Shown: piece after piece, positions 43,945 to 53,995 of the stretch | How positions within the stretch are numbered: position 1 is the first letter of the stretch | Layout: each line of letters opens with the position of its first letter | Source: Isoetes taiwanensis | Taxonomy: Eukaryota > Streptophyta > Lycopodiopsida > Isoetales > Isoetaceae | Assembly (NCBI GenBank): GCA_021234155.1 | Contig: JAJEKV010000196.1 | Span: 62,001 to 126,000 of the forward strand | Length of the DNA: 64,000 nt | Reading direction: 5' to 3' | The notes under the pieces: generated by a model | Databases searched by the model: none | Seen by the model: the letters and a program-made list of their open reading frames with translations, nothing else | Told to the model about the DNA's origin: nothing | Translations under genes and position numbers: made by a program

Positions 43945-45125
43945 ATACAGAACCTCCCCTCGTATGCATTGGTTCAGGAGCTCTTCGTCTGTCAAGCCTT
44001 GAGCTTTTCTAAGCTCAGACACATTGATGTCAAAATTTGACGTATCATTTGGCGGAGCCCTTCCAGATGCATCTGGCAACTTTCCAGCGGCATAAGCGTC
44101 CCAAAACTCATTCCACTTTGCCCAACTTCATGAGAGGCGAAAATGATCTTAGTCTTTTCTTGTAGAGGAGCCACCGGATGATTCTCCCTTCTCTTCGGCC
44201 CCTCCTTTCTTCGATTTGGTTCTCCTGCGTTCTCCCTGGATGATAGTTTGGCATAGAGTCCTTTCAAGCGTTTTGAATTTAGATTGTTTTGCCCCTGTCT
44301 GCTTGGTAGAGGTCTTCCATATTCAATCCACTTTTCTCTAGCATGACGCAACTGCTCAACATAAGGGCTGCACAGAAAGAATAGCTTAAGGACATGGAAT
44401 AGCATAAGCACACGCATTTAAAATGACAAAAGAAGTATCTTCACGCGCAGTGCGTGTCTAGCAAGTATACACAATTGCTTCACGCGCAGTGCGCGTGAAC
44501 TGTGTTGTGCATACTTGCTAGACGCGCACTGCGCGTGGAGCTATTTCCTTGCTACATGATGTATACATTGTATACTTATACAGTCATACCACTTATACAG
44601 AAAGGTCCTGCCCATGTCGTTAAGCTGGGCACTTATTTCGACGAGGTCAGCTGCACTTGTGGTACCGCTCAGAAATCTGCACCTTCTTACTGAGTACATT
44701 TCTTCAAACATTTTGTTGCCAGCCTGCCTAGCATGATTGACTAATTTATTTTGGGCCTCAACAGAGTGTTGCCCATCAATGATCATGAACTTCACATGAT
44801 CCTTACCCAAAAAGTCCTCCAGTTTTGACCAAACAAGGGGTTTCTTCTTAGTCATATCGTATGGGACGATGTCTGCTGGCATTGGCAACTGCCCTGGGAT
44901 ATCTAATATAGCGTTGGCTATTTCTCTGGTGTGTTCCATGTCGACTTCTACTTATGCAGGCAGCACTGGTTGATCTAAATAGCTTCTCTATTGGAATTGG
45001 GTAGGTGTAGCTGAGCCCTAAAGGGTACTTATCTGCATATTTTGCAAGTTTGTTCATCACCTCCGGCTGTCTTACCTGCTCATTTTTACTTGCACAAACA
45101 GAAGCTTCTGAACCTGCAGTTGTTC
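43945..45125 (-). pseudogene. Decayed gene with a ParB-like DGQH motif
   Basis: From high to low coordinates: EVMNKLAKYADKYPLGLSYT (about 45000-45060), a frame change, EIANAILDIPGQLPMPADIV, KFMIIDGQHSVEAQNKLVNH (about 44740-44800) and LVEISAQLNDMGRTFLYKW. A typical acceptor TATTCTTTCTGTGCAG then opens a second exon (44368 downward) with EQLRHAREKWIEYGRPLPSR. Another frame change leads to NEFWDAYAAGKLPDASGRAP and ELRKAQGLTDEELLNQCIRG. The IIDGQHSV word resembles ParB/DGQHR-type domains. Two frameshifts and the foldback at the low end mark it as a pseudogene. The true function is unknown. Confidence 0.55.
44442..44537. repeat. Nested foldback with central palindrome (T-shaped)
   Basis: Outer arms of 33 bases (44442-44474 starting CACGCGCAGTGCGTGTCTAG; 44505-44537) pair at 31 positions, and both mismatches are G-T type. 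Between them sits a perfect 21-base palindrome, TTCACGCGCA-G-TGCGCGTGAA (44479-44499), which reuses the terminal word. It lies in the intron of the minus-strand gene remnant. Confidence 0.85.
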
Positions 45126-45159
45126 ATAAGTCTTTTTTACATTTCAGATATGCTGCTTT

Positions 45160-47137
45160 AGAAGATACAATAGCCTCTGTATCCAGGGCTATGTCCGTAG
45201 TTCGACAAGGAAAATATGTGCCATCTTGATAATTTGTCGGCCACAACCATTAAGGCATCATGCCCCTTAATGTCCTCGAAAGCCCTGTGATAAGGTCCAT
45301 GCTAATCACTTCATATTTGGTGTTTGGGACTGCCAAAGGTTCTAGTGCCCCTGGAATTCGGAGTTTCTTCACGTTCCTCTGTTGGCACGTTTGACACTCT
45401 CGAATGTATTTTGTGATCTACTTCTTCATATCTGGCCAGTTACTTCTAATCTTGAAGTAGGTTTCCATGAATCTAGCGTGGCTTGAAATTGGGCAACTGT
45501 ACGTGTCATGGAGTTAGCTTTCTCGCTCCCGATGACTCTGAAACACACAACTTATATTTGTGATATAAAAGGTTGTCGTCCTTCTTAAAATGGAAGGTTT
45601 CCCTTTCCGTATCTGTTCTTGCCTCTTTAAAAAGGTTTGCCTATACTTCTTTGACGTCTTTGTCCATTGGTATGGTTTCTTCTATTCTCTTGCTGAACTC
45701 GCTATTGAGTGTCGACGCAGCGTTGCAATGTACTCTTATGGTGATTGGGTGCCTTGAAAGTGCATCTGCCACCACGTTGAGCTTTCCTGGTTGGTATATA
45801 ATTTCAAAATCATATTCTTCCAGGAACTCCATCCACATTTTTTCCTTAAATTAAGTTGTGTTTGGGTGAAAATGTATTGGAGGCTCTTATGGTCAGTGAA
45901 CAACTGGAACCTTCTTCCCAACAGGTCAGTGATCTGGGGTAGGAAATCGAGTTTCGACATCATATATCTTTTGGAAGTCGTATGCTACTACTCTCCCCTA
46001 TTGCATTAAAACCGCGCCAATGACACTCCTGCTTGCATCTGTTGCTACCAATTTATCCTTTTCAGGGGAGTAGCATCAACACTAAGGTAGTTGTTAGGGC
46101 CTCTTTCAACGTCTCAAAACTGTGTTGAGCTTTCTTTTCTCAATGTTCTACCCAGTTCTTTATTTTCTCGACACAGGTGAGAAGTGGTATTGATAACCGT
46201 AGTTAATCATGAAGCGGACATTTTTTTGTGACTCCTACTTGGTGCTATTATATGCAAACTCTACAAGTGGATGTAGTCCTCACATTTTGATTGCTTATTC
46301 CGCACATAATTTCTCAACATATATTCTCTAATATTCGATTGGTGCGTTCAGTCTGACCATCTGTCTGAGGGTGATATGATGTACTGATTGATAGCTTGGT
46401 TTGGATTGTGGTGAAGAGGTCTTTGCCTAAACGCGCCCATGAACTTTGGTCTCTATCGGGGATTATTTCTCTTGGCATACCATGCAATCTGAAAAACTCC
46501 TTAGTAAAGAATACCACTGTATCTAGGGCTGTGTCTGTGGTTCAGCAAGGCAAAAAATGCCGACCACGACCATTAAGGCATCATGGCCCCTTACTGTCTT
46601 CGAAAGCCCTGTAATGAAGTCCATGCTAATCACTTCCCGTTTAGCATTCGGGACTGCCAAAGGCCTGGAATTTAGAGTTTCTCCACTTTCCTCGGTTGGC
46701 ACGTTTGACACTCTCGAATATACTATGATGTCTGCTTCTTCATGCCTGGCCAGTAGTAGCTACTTCTAATCTTGAAGTAGCTTTTCATGAATCCAGCGTG
46801 GCCGACAATTGGGCTAACTGTACGTGTCATGGAGGACTAGGTTTCTCACTCCTGATGACTCTGGAACACACAACTTATATTTCAGATATAAAAGACTGCC
46901 TTCCTTTTTTGAATGTTTGAAGGTCTCCTTTTCCTTATATGTTATTGCCTCTTTTTTGAAGTCTTTGTTCCGTTGGTAGGGTCTCTTAGATTCTCTTGCT
47001 GAACTCGCTATTGAGTGTCGACGCGGCATTGCAATATACTCTTATGGTCATTGGGTGCCTTGAAAGTGCATCTTTGTCGCGCTTTCCTGGTTGGTATATA
47101 TCTTCAAAATCATATTCTTCTAGGAACTCCATCCACC
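45160..47137 (-). mobile_element. Rearranged Ty3/gypsy (chromovirus-type) fragments
   Basis: Minus-strand motifs: RNase H region LLGRRFQLFTDHKSLQYIFT (about 45870-45930) and DFEIIYQPGKLNVVADALSR (about 45750-45815), integrase-side VSNVPTEESGETLNSRPLAV and AKREVISMDFITGLSKTVRG (about 46600-46710), and FRLHGMPREIIPDRDQSSWA with STSYHPQTDGQTERTNRILE (about 46325-46500). A segment of about 600 bp occurs twice in the same orientation (45175-45845 and 46540-47137), so the order is scrambled by a duplication. Integrase and RNase H are broken; no LTR is identified. The fragment at 23425-23640 is from the same family. Confidence 0.8.
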
Positions 47138-48190
47138 TTCTTTATCAATGGCCTTCCCATGGGCTCTGAAATTTTGATAGATGCTTCTTTTTGTGGTCTT
47201 GCATAAAACCAATTGTCCTCCTTCAAATGGATTGACAACCTGTAACTTGTCCTTGATCGGCTTTACTTTTTGTTTATGCCTCATACTGAAGTCTCTTGCT
47301 TCTTGTCTCATTTTCTTCTTTTTGAACGACGCCAGTCTTATATTCATCATCAACTCATTTTGTTAGATGCTTCTTTGTGGTCTTGCACAAAACCAATTGT
47401 CCTCCTTCAAATGGATTGACAACCTGTAACTTGTCCTTGATCGGCTACTTTTTGTTTATGCCTCATACTGAAGTCTACTACTTCTTGTCTCTTTTTTTTT
47501 TTTTTTTGAAGGACGCCAATCTTATATTCATCATCAACTCACGATTACATACACAACTTATCACATGGAGCTAATGCACGCCAAGCCGCGATCCCTTATG
47601 CAAGGAGCTGCTGCATGTGATTATATACATTACATGTGGCAGATTTACACTCCCAACCACAAGACCAATATTGGCCAGTCCCGAACTCCTGACCTTGCTG
47701 CATGGCAAGTTTAAGATCCTACCACTGGACCGCACCCTGAAGGGCTTCTTGTCTCATTTCTTGTAACTACAGCAAATCATATCCATCCTATTATGTAGCT
47801 GATTTGGAGTCAGAATTTGCACTAAATTCTCATAATAAGGTAGCTCCACAAATGAACACAAAGGAATAACCAAATGAATAGGCATCACAACTTGCACCCC
47901 ATAGACCAATTCAAATGGTGTAGCCAACTTGTAAATACACCTGAAACTCCATAAGGCACCTGTTGAAGCCTCGTGCCAATTTCTTTGATTATCCTTCACT
48001 GTTTTAGCCAAAATTGCTTTCAAATTTTTGTTGGTACACTCAGCCTGGCCTGTGGATAAAGCAAAAGCTTGTACACGTGGGAACACCAATCCTTTTTGTT
48101 AACTGAACCACTACTTTTCCCATGAAATAGGCTCCCCGGTCAAAACAAAGAATGGTTGGAACACCAAACCATGAAATCAATTTATGATTA
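47138..48190 (-). mobile_element. Second copy of the 49-kb Ty3/gypsy family, integrase end
   Basis: Minus-strand text matches the integrase C-terminus and downstream part of the element at 49361-53584: VKDNQRNWHEASTGALWSFR, FELVYGVQVVMPIHL and KLQVVNPFEGGQLVLCKTTK. A segment of about 190 bp is tandemly duplicated (47176-47362 and 47363-47556), and a SINE sits inside. It joins abruptly to the chromovirus-type fragment at 47137. Confidence 0.8.
47492..47744 (-). mobile_element. 253-bp tRNA-derived SINE with poly(A) and 11-bp TSD
   Basis: Flanked by perfect CTTCTTGTCTC repeats at 47481-47491 and 47745-47755. Read on the minus strand it starts CCCTTCAGGGTGCGGTCCAG, has an A-box-like GGTCCAGTGGTAGGATC and a B-box-like GGTCAGGAGTTCGGGACTGG, and ends in A16 (T-run 47492-47507). 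The head resembles tRNA-Gly-like genes. It is inserted in the gypsy fragment; its 3' part is repeated at about 47322-47362 as part of the local duplication. Confidence 0.85.
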
Positions 48191-49343
48191 AAAAAAGCTT
48201 ATTATAGTACTTTTTGTAGCATGCTTTACTAGAATTGCTTCTATTCAGTTTGTAAACATTGAACCTTAATAAGGCAGGCATATTCAGCTTAAAGCAGAGA
48301 GCCCATTAAGGCCATTTTTAATTTCTAAGACAAAAAGGGGGAAAAAGTTTGTAAGGCCATTTTTTATTTCTAAGACAAAGGAAATCGAAATGATCTTTCC
48401 TATGCGAACGTAACAAAGACTAAAACTTTGCCCATGTACCAATGGGCACTACCTACCTGGTGTAGTTTACACATCGCCTAACCCGCCTCAACGTGCATAT
48501 ATTGGATTATGGGTTTGTTTCCATCTTTTTTGTCTTGAGTCGTTATCTGTGGCATATTCCCTATATTGTGTGCCAGATCATCAATGGATATAAACATTTC
48601 CAACACAAATCAACACACAACTTCCAAATCGAACATATGGTTCCAAAAACTTTATTACGATTATTATTATATGTAAATCACATATTTACAAGACCTTTGA
48701 TGTAACGGCTACCCAGCCCAAAACCGGAGATCCTGATTAGCCATGGTTGTTGCATCAGCAGAACCCAACTAGGCAAACGGATGAAGCAGTTGATCCGTGA
48801 TTCCACCGTTCAATTTCCGAACTCCAACTCCTTCAGTCCCAAACCGGCCCTGTATTCAGGCTTCTCCTGGACTCTAGAATCGCTCCAGCTATCTGCGGGG
48901 CTTCTAGGGATCTGCACTGCTTTTCCAGACCTGCACGGCTTCTAACTCGCAACGTTCCCAAGACCCTAGTTGCAATTCTCTGAAGCTAATACATGTGGCC
49001 AACATTAAAGAATCATACAAAGTACATGTTAACAACATTAATAGAATTGTACATTCATAACAAACTTAGCTGCATCAGGAGTTTAGATATTTGCGCTATA
49101 AACCGAAGATTGCTAAGATTGCATGTGAATATTGGATAAAGAGTGACGAAGCATATCATGCTACTCAATTAATCAAGTGTGTCCCAAATCGATATTGTTC
49201 TTGTGAATGTATCACACTTCTCCACCTGGGTGCTTCATTCACAATCCGTTTCGTTTAGAGCTGGAATCTTCTAGATGTTTCATTTAAATATCTGTTCCAG
49301 CTTTCGGTTACAATCTTGTTAGTGAATTTTCTTTTCCTATTGC
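48191..49343. other. Stretch with one weak coding-like segment
   Basis: Mostly unrecognised. At about 49079-49200 the plus strand reads RYKPKIAKIACEYWIKSDEA then ATQLIKCVPNRYC, which looks coding but matches nothing I know. The segment ends with an intron-like CTTTTCCTATTGCAG directly before arm 2 of the inverted duplication. Confidence 0.3.
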
Positions 49344-49360
49344 AGGGACCAGTTACCTCC
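49344..49360 (+). repeat. Arm 2 of the inverted duplication, left piece
   Basis: AGGGACCAGTTACCTCC continues, after the LTR element, at 53585-53995. CCTCC at 49356-49360 is one copy of the retrotransposon's TSD. Homology with arm 1 starts at the preceding TTGCAG. Confidence 0.85.
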
Positions 49361-49685
49361 TGTTGGGGTCGTCACCACTCACCATACTCGTCACCACACT
49401 CACCACTATTGAGGTGGTATATGAGAGTGTATACCGTATATGGAGGGAGATACGCGCATGCACGCGTGCAGGATATTTGCACGTATGCATTATGGGCATT
49501 ATGAGCAGTATTATCTGAGCAGAGAGAGAAGAGAGAGGGACGGTGTATTGGGAGAGAGATTATTTTCTTGATCTAGCTATGGAGATGAGGATTCTTTGTG
49601 TTGTGCATTGCCTTGTTCTGATAGATTGAGCTTGTATGGTTGGGTTTTTCATCCTTCTTGCAAGGTTAGAGTTCAGGCTCTAACA
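49361..49685 (+). repeat. 5' LTR of the Ty3/gypsy element
   Basis: 325 bp, TGTT...AACA. Contains CACCACACTCACCACTATTG words near the start, a TATACCGTATATGG stretch (about 49428-49442) that may include the promoter, and a GAGAGA-rich segment. Confidence 0.95.
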
Positions 49686-49687
49686 AT

Positions 49688-50455
49688 TTGGCGACCACAG
49701 TGGGAAACAGAAATCAGCCCACTATACAAGTACAAGAAGCTGGGCGGCATGCGCACATTCTGGAGGATGAGATAAATCAGATCAGTCCATATTCACCACA
49801 GTCATTACAGTCACCACATACACCAAATTCATCACAATCATCACATCCACCACATCCATTACAGTCACCACAGTCATCACATGCACCAAATTCATCACAA
49901 TCATCACATCCACCACATCCATTACAGTCACCACAGTCATCACACGCACCACATTCATCACTGTCACCACATTCACCACAATCACCACATTCGTCACCAC
50001 ACTCACCACATTCATTACAGTCACCACATTCAGTCAAGAACATCAATATTTCTCAAGGAAATCAAGAAGAATTGGTCACCATTGGAGGCGATCTTACTCA
50101 AGAGGAGGAACGTGATTTGATATCTTTGTTAAGAGAATTCAGGGATGTTTTGGCAAGAAATTACAAAGAATTGAAAGGCATTCCACCAGAGGTTGTGGTT
50201 CATACCATTGATTTGAAACAAGGCTCAAAACCAGTCCAACAAGCTCAAAGGAGAATGAGTCCAGCAATAGAGGAACAAGTAAAGGTTGAAGTTATGAAGC
50301 TTTTGGAGGCGGGATTCATTGTACCAGTGCCAAATTCAGATTGGATCAGTTCTATTGTACCAGTGAGAAAGCCAAATAACTCAATCCGAGTATGCATTGA
50401 TTACAGGGATCTCAACAAAGCTACCAAAGAGATCATTTTCCTACACCATTCATAG
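49688..50455 (+). pseudogene. Pro/Ser/His repeat leader fused to RT N-terminus
   Basis: A 255-codon frame without an ATG near its beginning (it opens at a TTG overlapping the primer-binding site). Residues 35-115 are SPQSPH-type repeats, including two identical 63-bp units (49823-49885 and 49886-49948). From about residue 135 the RT leader begins: LISLLREFRDVLARNYKELK, HTIDLKQGSKPVQQAQRRMS, and VRKPNNSIRVCIDYRDLNKA, which holds the first RT motif. A frameshift near 50450 ends it. The repeat takes the place where gag and protease would be. Confidence 0.85.
49689..49707 (+). promoter_or_regulatory. Putative primer-binding site
   Basis: TGGCGACCACAGTGGGAAA starts three bases after the 5' LTR. 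The TGGCGAC start fits plant gypsy primer sites that pair with a tRNA 3' end; the tRNA species is not determined. The exact reverse complement lies at 53240-53258 just before the 3' LTR. Confidence 0.7.
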
Positions 50456-50500
50456 ACACTTTGCTTTGGATATTGTTGCGGAAATCAGGCCTATTCTTTC

Positions 50501-51559
50501 TTGGATGGTTACTCAGGATATAATCAGATCCAAATCTATCCACCACATCAAGCAATGACGGCTTTTCGAACACCTTTTGGCATCTATGCTTACAAGGTAT
50601 TACCTTTTGGCCTCACAAATGCTCCAGCCACATTTCAGAGAGCTATGAGATATGCTTTTCATGATATTTTAGACTTTTTGAGAGTCTTTATAGACGACTT
50701 GACAGTGTTTTCGAATCCAAGAAGGGATCACTTGGATCATCTCAGAAAAGTTCTTGAAAGATGCCGATTGTATGGCATAAGTTTGAATCCTGCTAAGTGT
50801 ATTTTCTTCACTAGAGGAGGAAAATTATTGGGCAATTATGTTTCAGAAAAGGGATTACAAGTGGATCATGGTAAGATTGCAGCCTTGGAGAAGGTAAAAC
50901 CACCTACAAATGTATCACAAGTGAGAAGCTTATATGGCCAACTCAGTTTTAGTAGGAGGTATTTGCACAATTTTGCTAAAGTAACCCAACCACTTGTGGA
51001 TTGTATGAAGCAAGGGCAGAATTTTAGATGGAAGGAAGATGCTCAAGAAGCATTTGAATGGTGCCTTGCACAATTAAAAGAGAGAACTTTGCTGATTCCT
51101 CCAAGAATGAGTGAGCCATTTCATTTATTCTTTACAGTTTGGGAGCAAGCTTTGGCTGTCACACTATGTCAGAAAAATCAGCAAAAGCATTATGATGTGA
51201 ATTATTATGCTAGCAGGGTGTTAACTCCACAAGAGCAGAAATGGACTCATGTGGAGCATCTTGGGTTAGCATTGAAGTGGGCCTTGAACAAATTTAGACA
51301 TTATCTTCTTCCGTCACAATGGAATTCAGCAAATGTACAGTATGTTTACATTCATATGGATGTGAACCCGTTGCCATGCATTTACAATAAGACTGTCCAA
51401 GATCCTAAGTTTACAAGATGGGCTCTTATCATACAAGAATTTGAGTTGAAGTATGTTAAGATGGCTCAAGGAGCTCATAATCCAAGTGCCTATTTGAGTA
51501 GTGGTGCTGAAATAGAAGAGGAAACAGACCAGCCAATGGCAGTTCGGATCTTGGCGTGA
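50501..51559 (+). pseudogene. Ty3/gypsy reverse transcriptase and RNase H
   Basis: A 352-codon frame beginning inside RT: DGYSGYNQIQI, FGIYAYKVLPFGLTNAPATF, then FIDDLTVFS, the catalytic box with both aspartates (F in place of the usual Y). RLYGISLNPAKCIFF and GKLLGNYVSEKGLQVD follow. The tether and RNase H have YYASRVLTPQEQKWTHVEHL and ALKWALNKFRHYLL. The frame upstream is shifted, so the polyprotein is split. The catalytic residues visible here are kept although the frame is broken. Confidence 0.9.
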
Positions 51560-51739
51560 TTACAAGGGTTCATTGAGGCGGTGGATCTTTGGTATGCCAA
51601 CATATACGGTATTTGCAAGATCAGACTTATCCTTCATCATTTTCAAAGCAACAAAAGCATGCTCTTAGAGTACAAGCAGCTGGTTATGTGGTGCATGAAG
51701 CTATTCTTTATAAGAGGACTATGGAAGGTCTCTTATTAA

Positions 51740-52870
51740 GATGTGTTGTGCTGGTCAACAAACTCATGATTTGTTGCAGCAAGCACATGATTGTCGAGGG
51801 CATTTTGCAGCCGAACCACGGCTCGGAAGATCCTTCATTGGGGATATTATTGGCCAACTCTTTAGAAGGATACTAGAGACTTTGTTAGCAAATGTGAGAA
51901 GTGTCAAAGGCATAAGCGGTTAATCGTGCCATAATAATATGCCATTCCATCCTATTTTGAGTGTTGGTCCATTTCATATGTGGGGATTGGATTACATTGG
52001 GCCTATCAATCCTCCATCTTCCAAAGGTCATAAGTATATCTTGGCAGCCACATGTATGTTTACAAAGTGGGTAGAAGCAATTCCAAAGAAAGCATGCTAC
52101 TGAAAAATACCACGATAAAGCTTTCTTTATCACAATTTGATTTCTGGGTTTGGTGTTCCAACCATTCTTTTGTCCTGATCGAGGAAGTCATTTCATGGGA
52201 AAAGTAGTAGCTCGGTTAACGAGAAAAGATTGGTGTTCAACATGTGCAAGCTTCGCTTATTATCCACGAGGGCAATGGGCAAGCCGAGTCTACTAACAAA
52301 ATTCTGAAAGCTATCTTGGCCAAAACAAAGTGAAGGATAATCAAAGAAATTGGCATGAAGCCTTGGCGGGTGCCTTATGGAGTTTTCGGTGTACTTACAA
52401 GTTAGCGGCGGGATTTACACCATTTGAATTGGTTTATGGAGTGCAAGTCGTGATGCCTATTCATTTGGACATTCCTTTGTGTTCATTTGTGGAGCTCCCT
52501 TATTATGAGAATTTAGGAGAAGTTCCAACTCCAAATCAAGTACATAATAGGATGGATGATTTCTTTGCAATTGCAAGAGATGAGACAACAAGCAAGCGTG
52601 ATTTCAATATGAGGCATAAACGAAGGTAAAAGCTTATCAAAGACAAGTTACAGGTTGTCAATCCATTTGAGGAAGGCCAATTGGTATTGTGCAGGACCAC
52701 TAAGAAGCATCTATCCAAATTTCAAAGCCCATGGGAAGGCCCATTTCTGATTGATAAAGAGGTACCAGGTGGGGCTTTCTACTTGATGACTCCAGAAGGG
52801 GAATTGTTGCCTAATCCCAGAAATGGCAAGGATCTCAGGCCTTATTTTGAAAGAGAAGTGTTATTCTAAG
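51740..52870 (+). pseudogene. Ty3/gypsy integrase, frame-broken
   Basis: The zinc finger remnant has CEKCQRHKR (about 51890-51917). The core shows LDYIGPINPPSSKGHKYILA (about 51987-52050), the first catalytic aspartate; a DRGSHFMGK segment (52178-52205), the second; and NGQAESTNKILKAILAK (52270-52320), the glutamate. The C-terminal part has VKDNQRNWHEALAGALWSFR and FELVYGVQVVMPIHLDIPLC. The tail (52681-52869) reads FQSPWEGPFLIDKEVPGGAF. At least four frame changes or stops occur. The 47.1-48.2 kb copy matches the second half. Confidence 0.85.
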
Positions 52871-53239
52871 GGATTTGGATTTGGCATAGCTCAATTCTGA
52901 GAGAATTGTGGAGAATTTTTGGGTTACAGCAGGTCGTTTTTCTGTAAAAACAGGTGGTGACAGTTCCATAATACTTCATCTATCCTACATCAAAAGATGC
53001 ATTTTGGCGATACGAATCCAACGAGCTATGGTGCAGGTCAAAGGGAGTTCTGGAACTCAAGATATCAGCTTTCAAAGTTTGCTACAGTCATAAAGACTCT
53101 GTTTCGTCACTGTCATTTTGGACCAGTTTGTTTGTGTTAGTCATTTGGATTTGAGGAGGGTGTAAATGGGTCATTTGGGGACATGTCCCAAGGACCGTTT
53201 TTTGTTTTGTTGTGGGTTCTCCGCCACGGAGTGGCACAT

Positions 53240-53258
53240 TTTCCCACTGTGGTCGCCA
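53240..53258 (-). promoter_or_regulatory. Reverse complement of the primer-binding site next to the 3' LTR
   Basis: TTTCCCACTGTGGTCGCCA is the exact 19-base reverse complement of 49689-49707. One base separates it from the 3' LTR. It takes the place where a polypurine tract is expected; the nearest purine run, GAGGAGGG, is about 100 bp upstream (53153-53160). Confidence 0.9.
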
Positions 53259-53259
53259 C

Positions 53260-53584
53260 TGTTGGGGTCGTCACCACTCACCACACTCGTCACCACACTC
53301 ACCACTATTGAGGTGGTATATGAGAGTGTATACCGTATATGGAGGGAGATACGCGCATGCACGCGTGCAGGATATTTGCACGTATGCATTATGGGCATTA
53401 TGAGCAGTATTATCTGAGCAGAGAGAGAAGAGAGAGGGACGGTGTATTGGGAGAGAGATTATTTTCTTGATCTAGCTATGGAGATGAGGATTCTTTGTGT
53501 TGTGCATTGCCTTGTTCTGATAGATTGAGCTTGTATGGTTGGGTTTTTCATCCTTCTTGCAAGGTTAGAGTTCAGGCTCTAACA
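53260..53584 (+). repeat. 3' LTR of the Ty3/gypsy element
   Basis: 325 bp, identical to the 5' LTR except one visible substitution near its 25th base. Followed by TSD CCTCC. Confidence 0.95.
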
Positions 53585-53995
53585 CCTCCACGTACGAATA
53601 TTATCTAGTTAGCATTGTAAATCTTACTATTATTAAGAGCTTATAAGGTCTCAAAGCATTGTTAGGGAAAAGGCTTATAAGGTCTCCATATCTAATGGTT
53701 AAACAATCTATTGAAGTATTAATTTGCCTCATTGCAATTTAGTAGTCTACCTAAACAAACTAAAAACTGATGTCCATCGTTCAACCATCTTATCCCCATT
53801 TCCAACCTTCGAACCATTCCACAAATTAATGGTATGACCTGCCGAACTGTTAAGCTTGCAAAGTACACTGAAAGATGGATTTATGTGAACCAACCACAAA
53901 GATTGAAGCTTTTTCTGGTGGTGTCTGCAGTGCTTCAGCGCAGATAATAGCTGCTGCTTATTCCTTGCTCTGCACTCTCCTGTAGCAAAAAGCGA
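53585..53995 (+). repeat. Arm 2 of the inverted duplication, right piece
   Basis: Reverse complement of 43-465 at roughly 90 percent. It begins with the second TSD copy and ends near CTGTAGCAAAA, beyond which the two arms diverge. It lacks the roughly 30-bp internal duplication of arm 1. Confidence 0.85.

Larger units (their letters stand above)
49361..53584 (+). mobile_element. Gag-less Ty3/gypsy LTR retrotransposon, 4.2 kb, TSD CCTCC
   Basis: LTRs of 325 bp at 49361-49685 and 53260-53584 start TGTTGGGGTC, end GGCTCTAACA, and differ at one visible position (T or C near the 25th base). CCTCC flanks both sides (49356-49360, 53585-53589), and the empty site is visible in arm 1. A primer-binding-like site follows the 5' LTR. 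The first open frame goes straight from a Pro/Ser/His repeat into the RT leader; no gag, zinc knuckle or protease is seen. RT, RNase H and integrase follow in Ty3/gypsy order but with several frame breaks. High LTR identity means insertion was recent. Confidence 0.95.

Noticed and set aside
49823..49948. CRISPR-like direct repeats
   Set aside because: The 63-bp units are immediately adjacent without spacers, code in frame, and lie in a plant retrotransposon.
49777..50046. Cys/Asp/Gly-rich minus-strand frame resembling a cysteine-rich peptide
   Set aside because: It is the antisense reading of the CAC/TCA repeat in the LTR element's first frame, which is supported by the following RT sequence.
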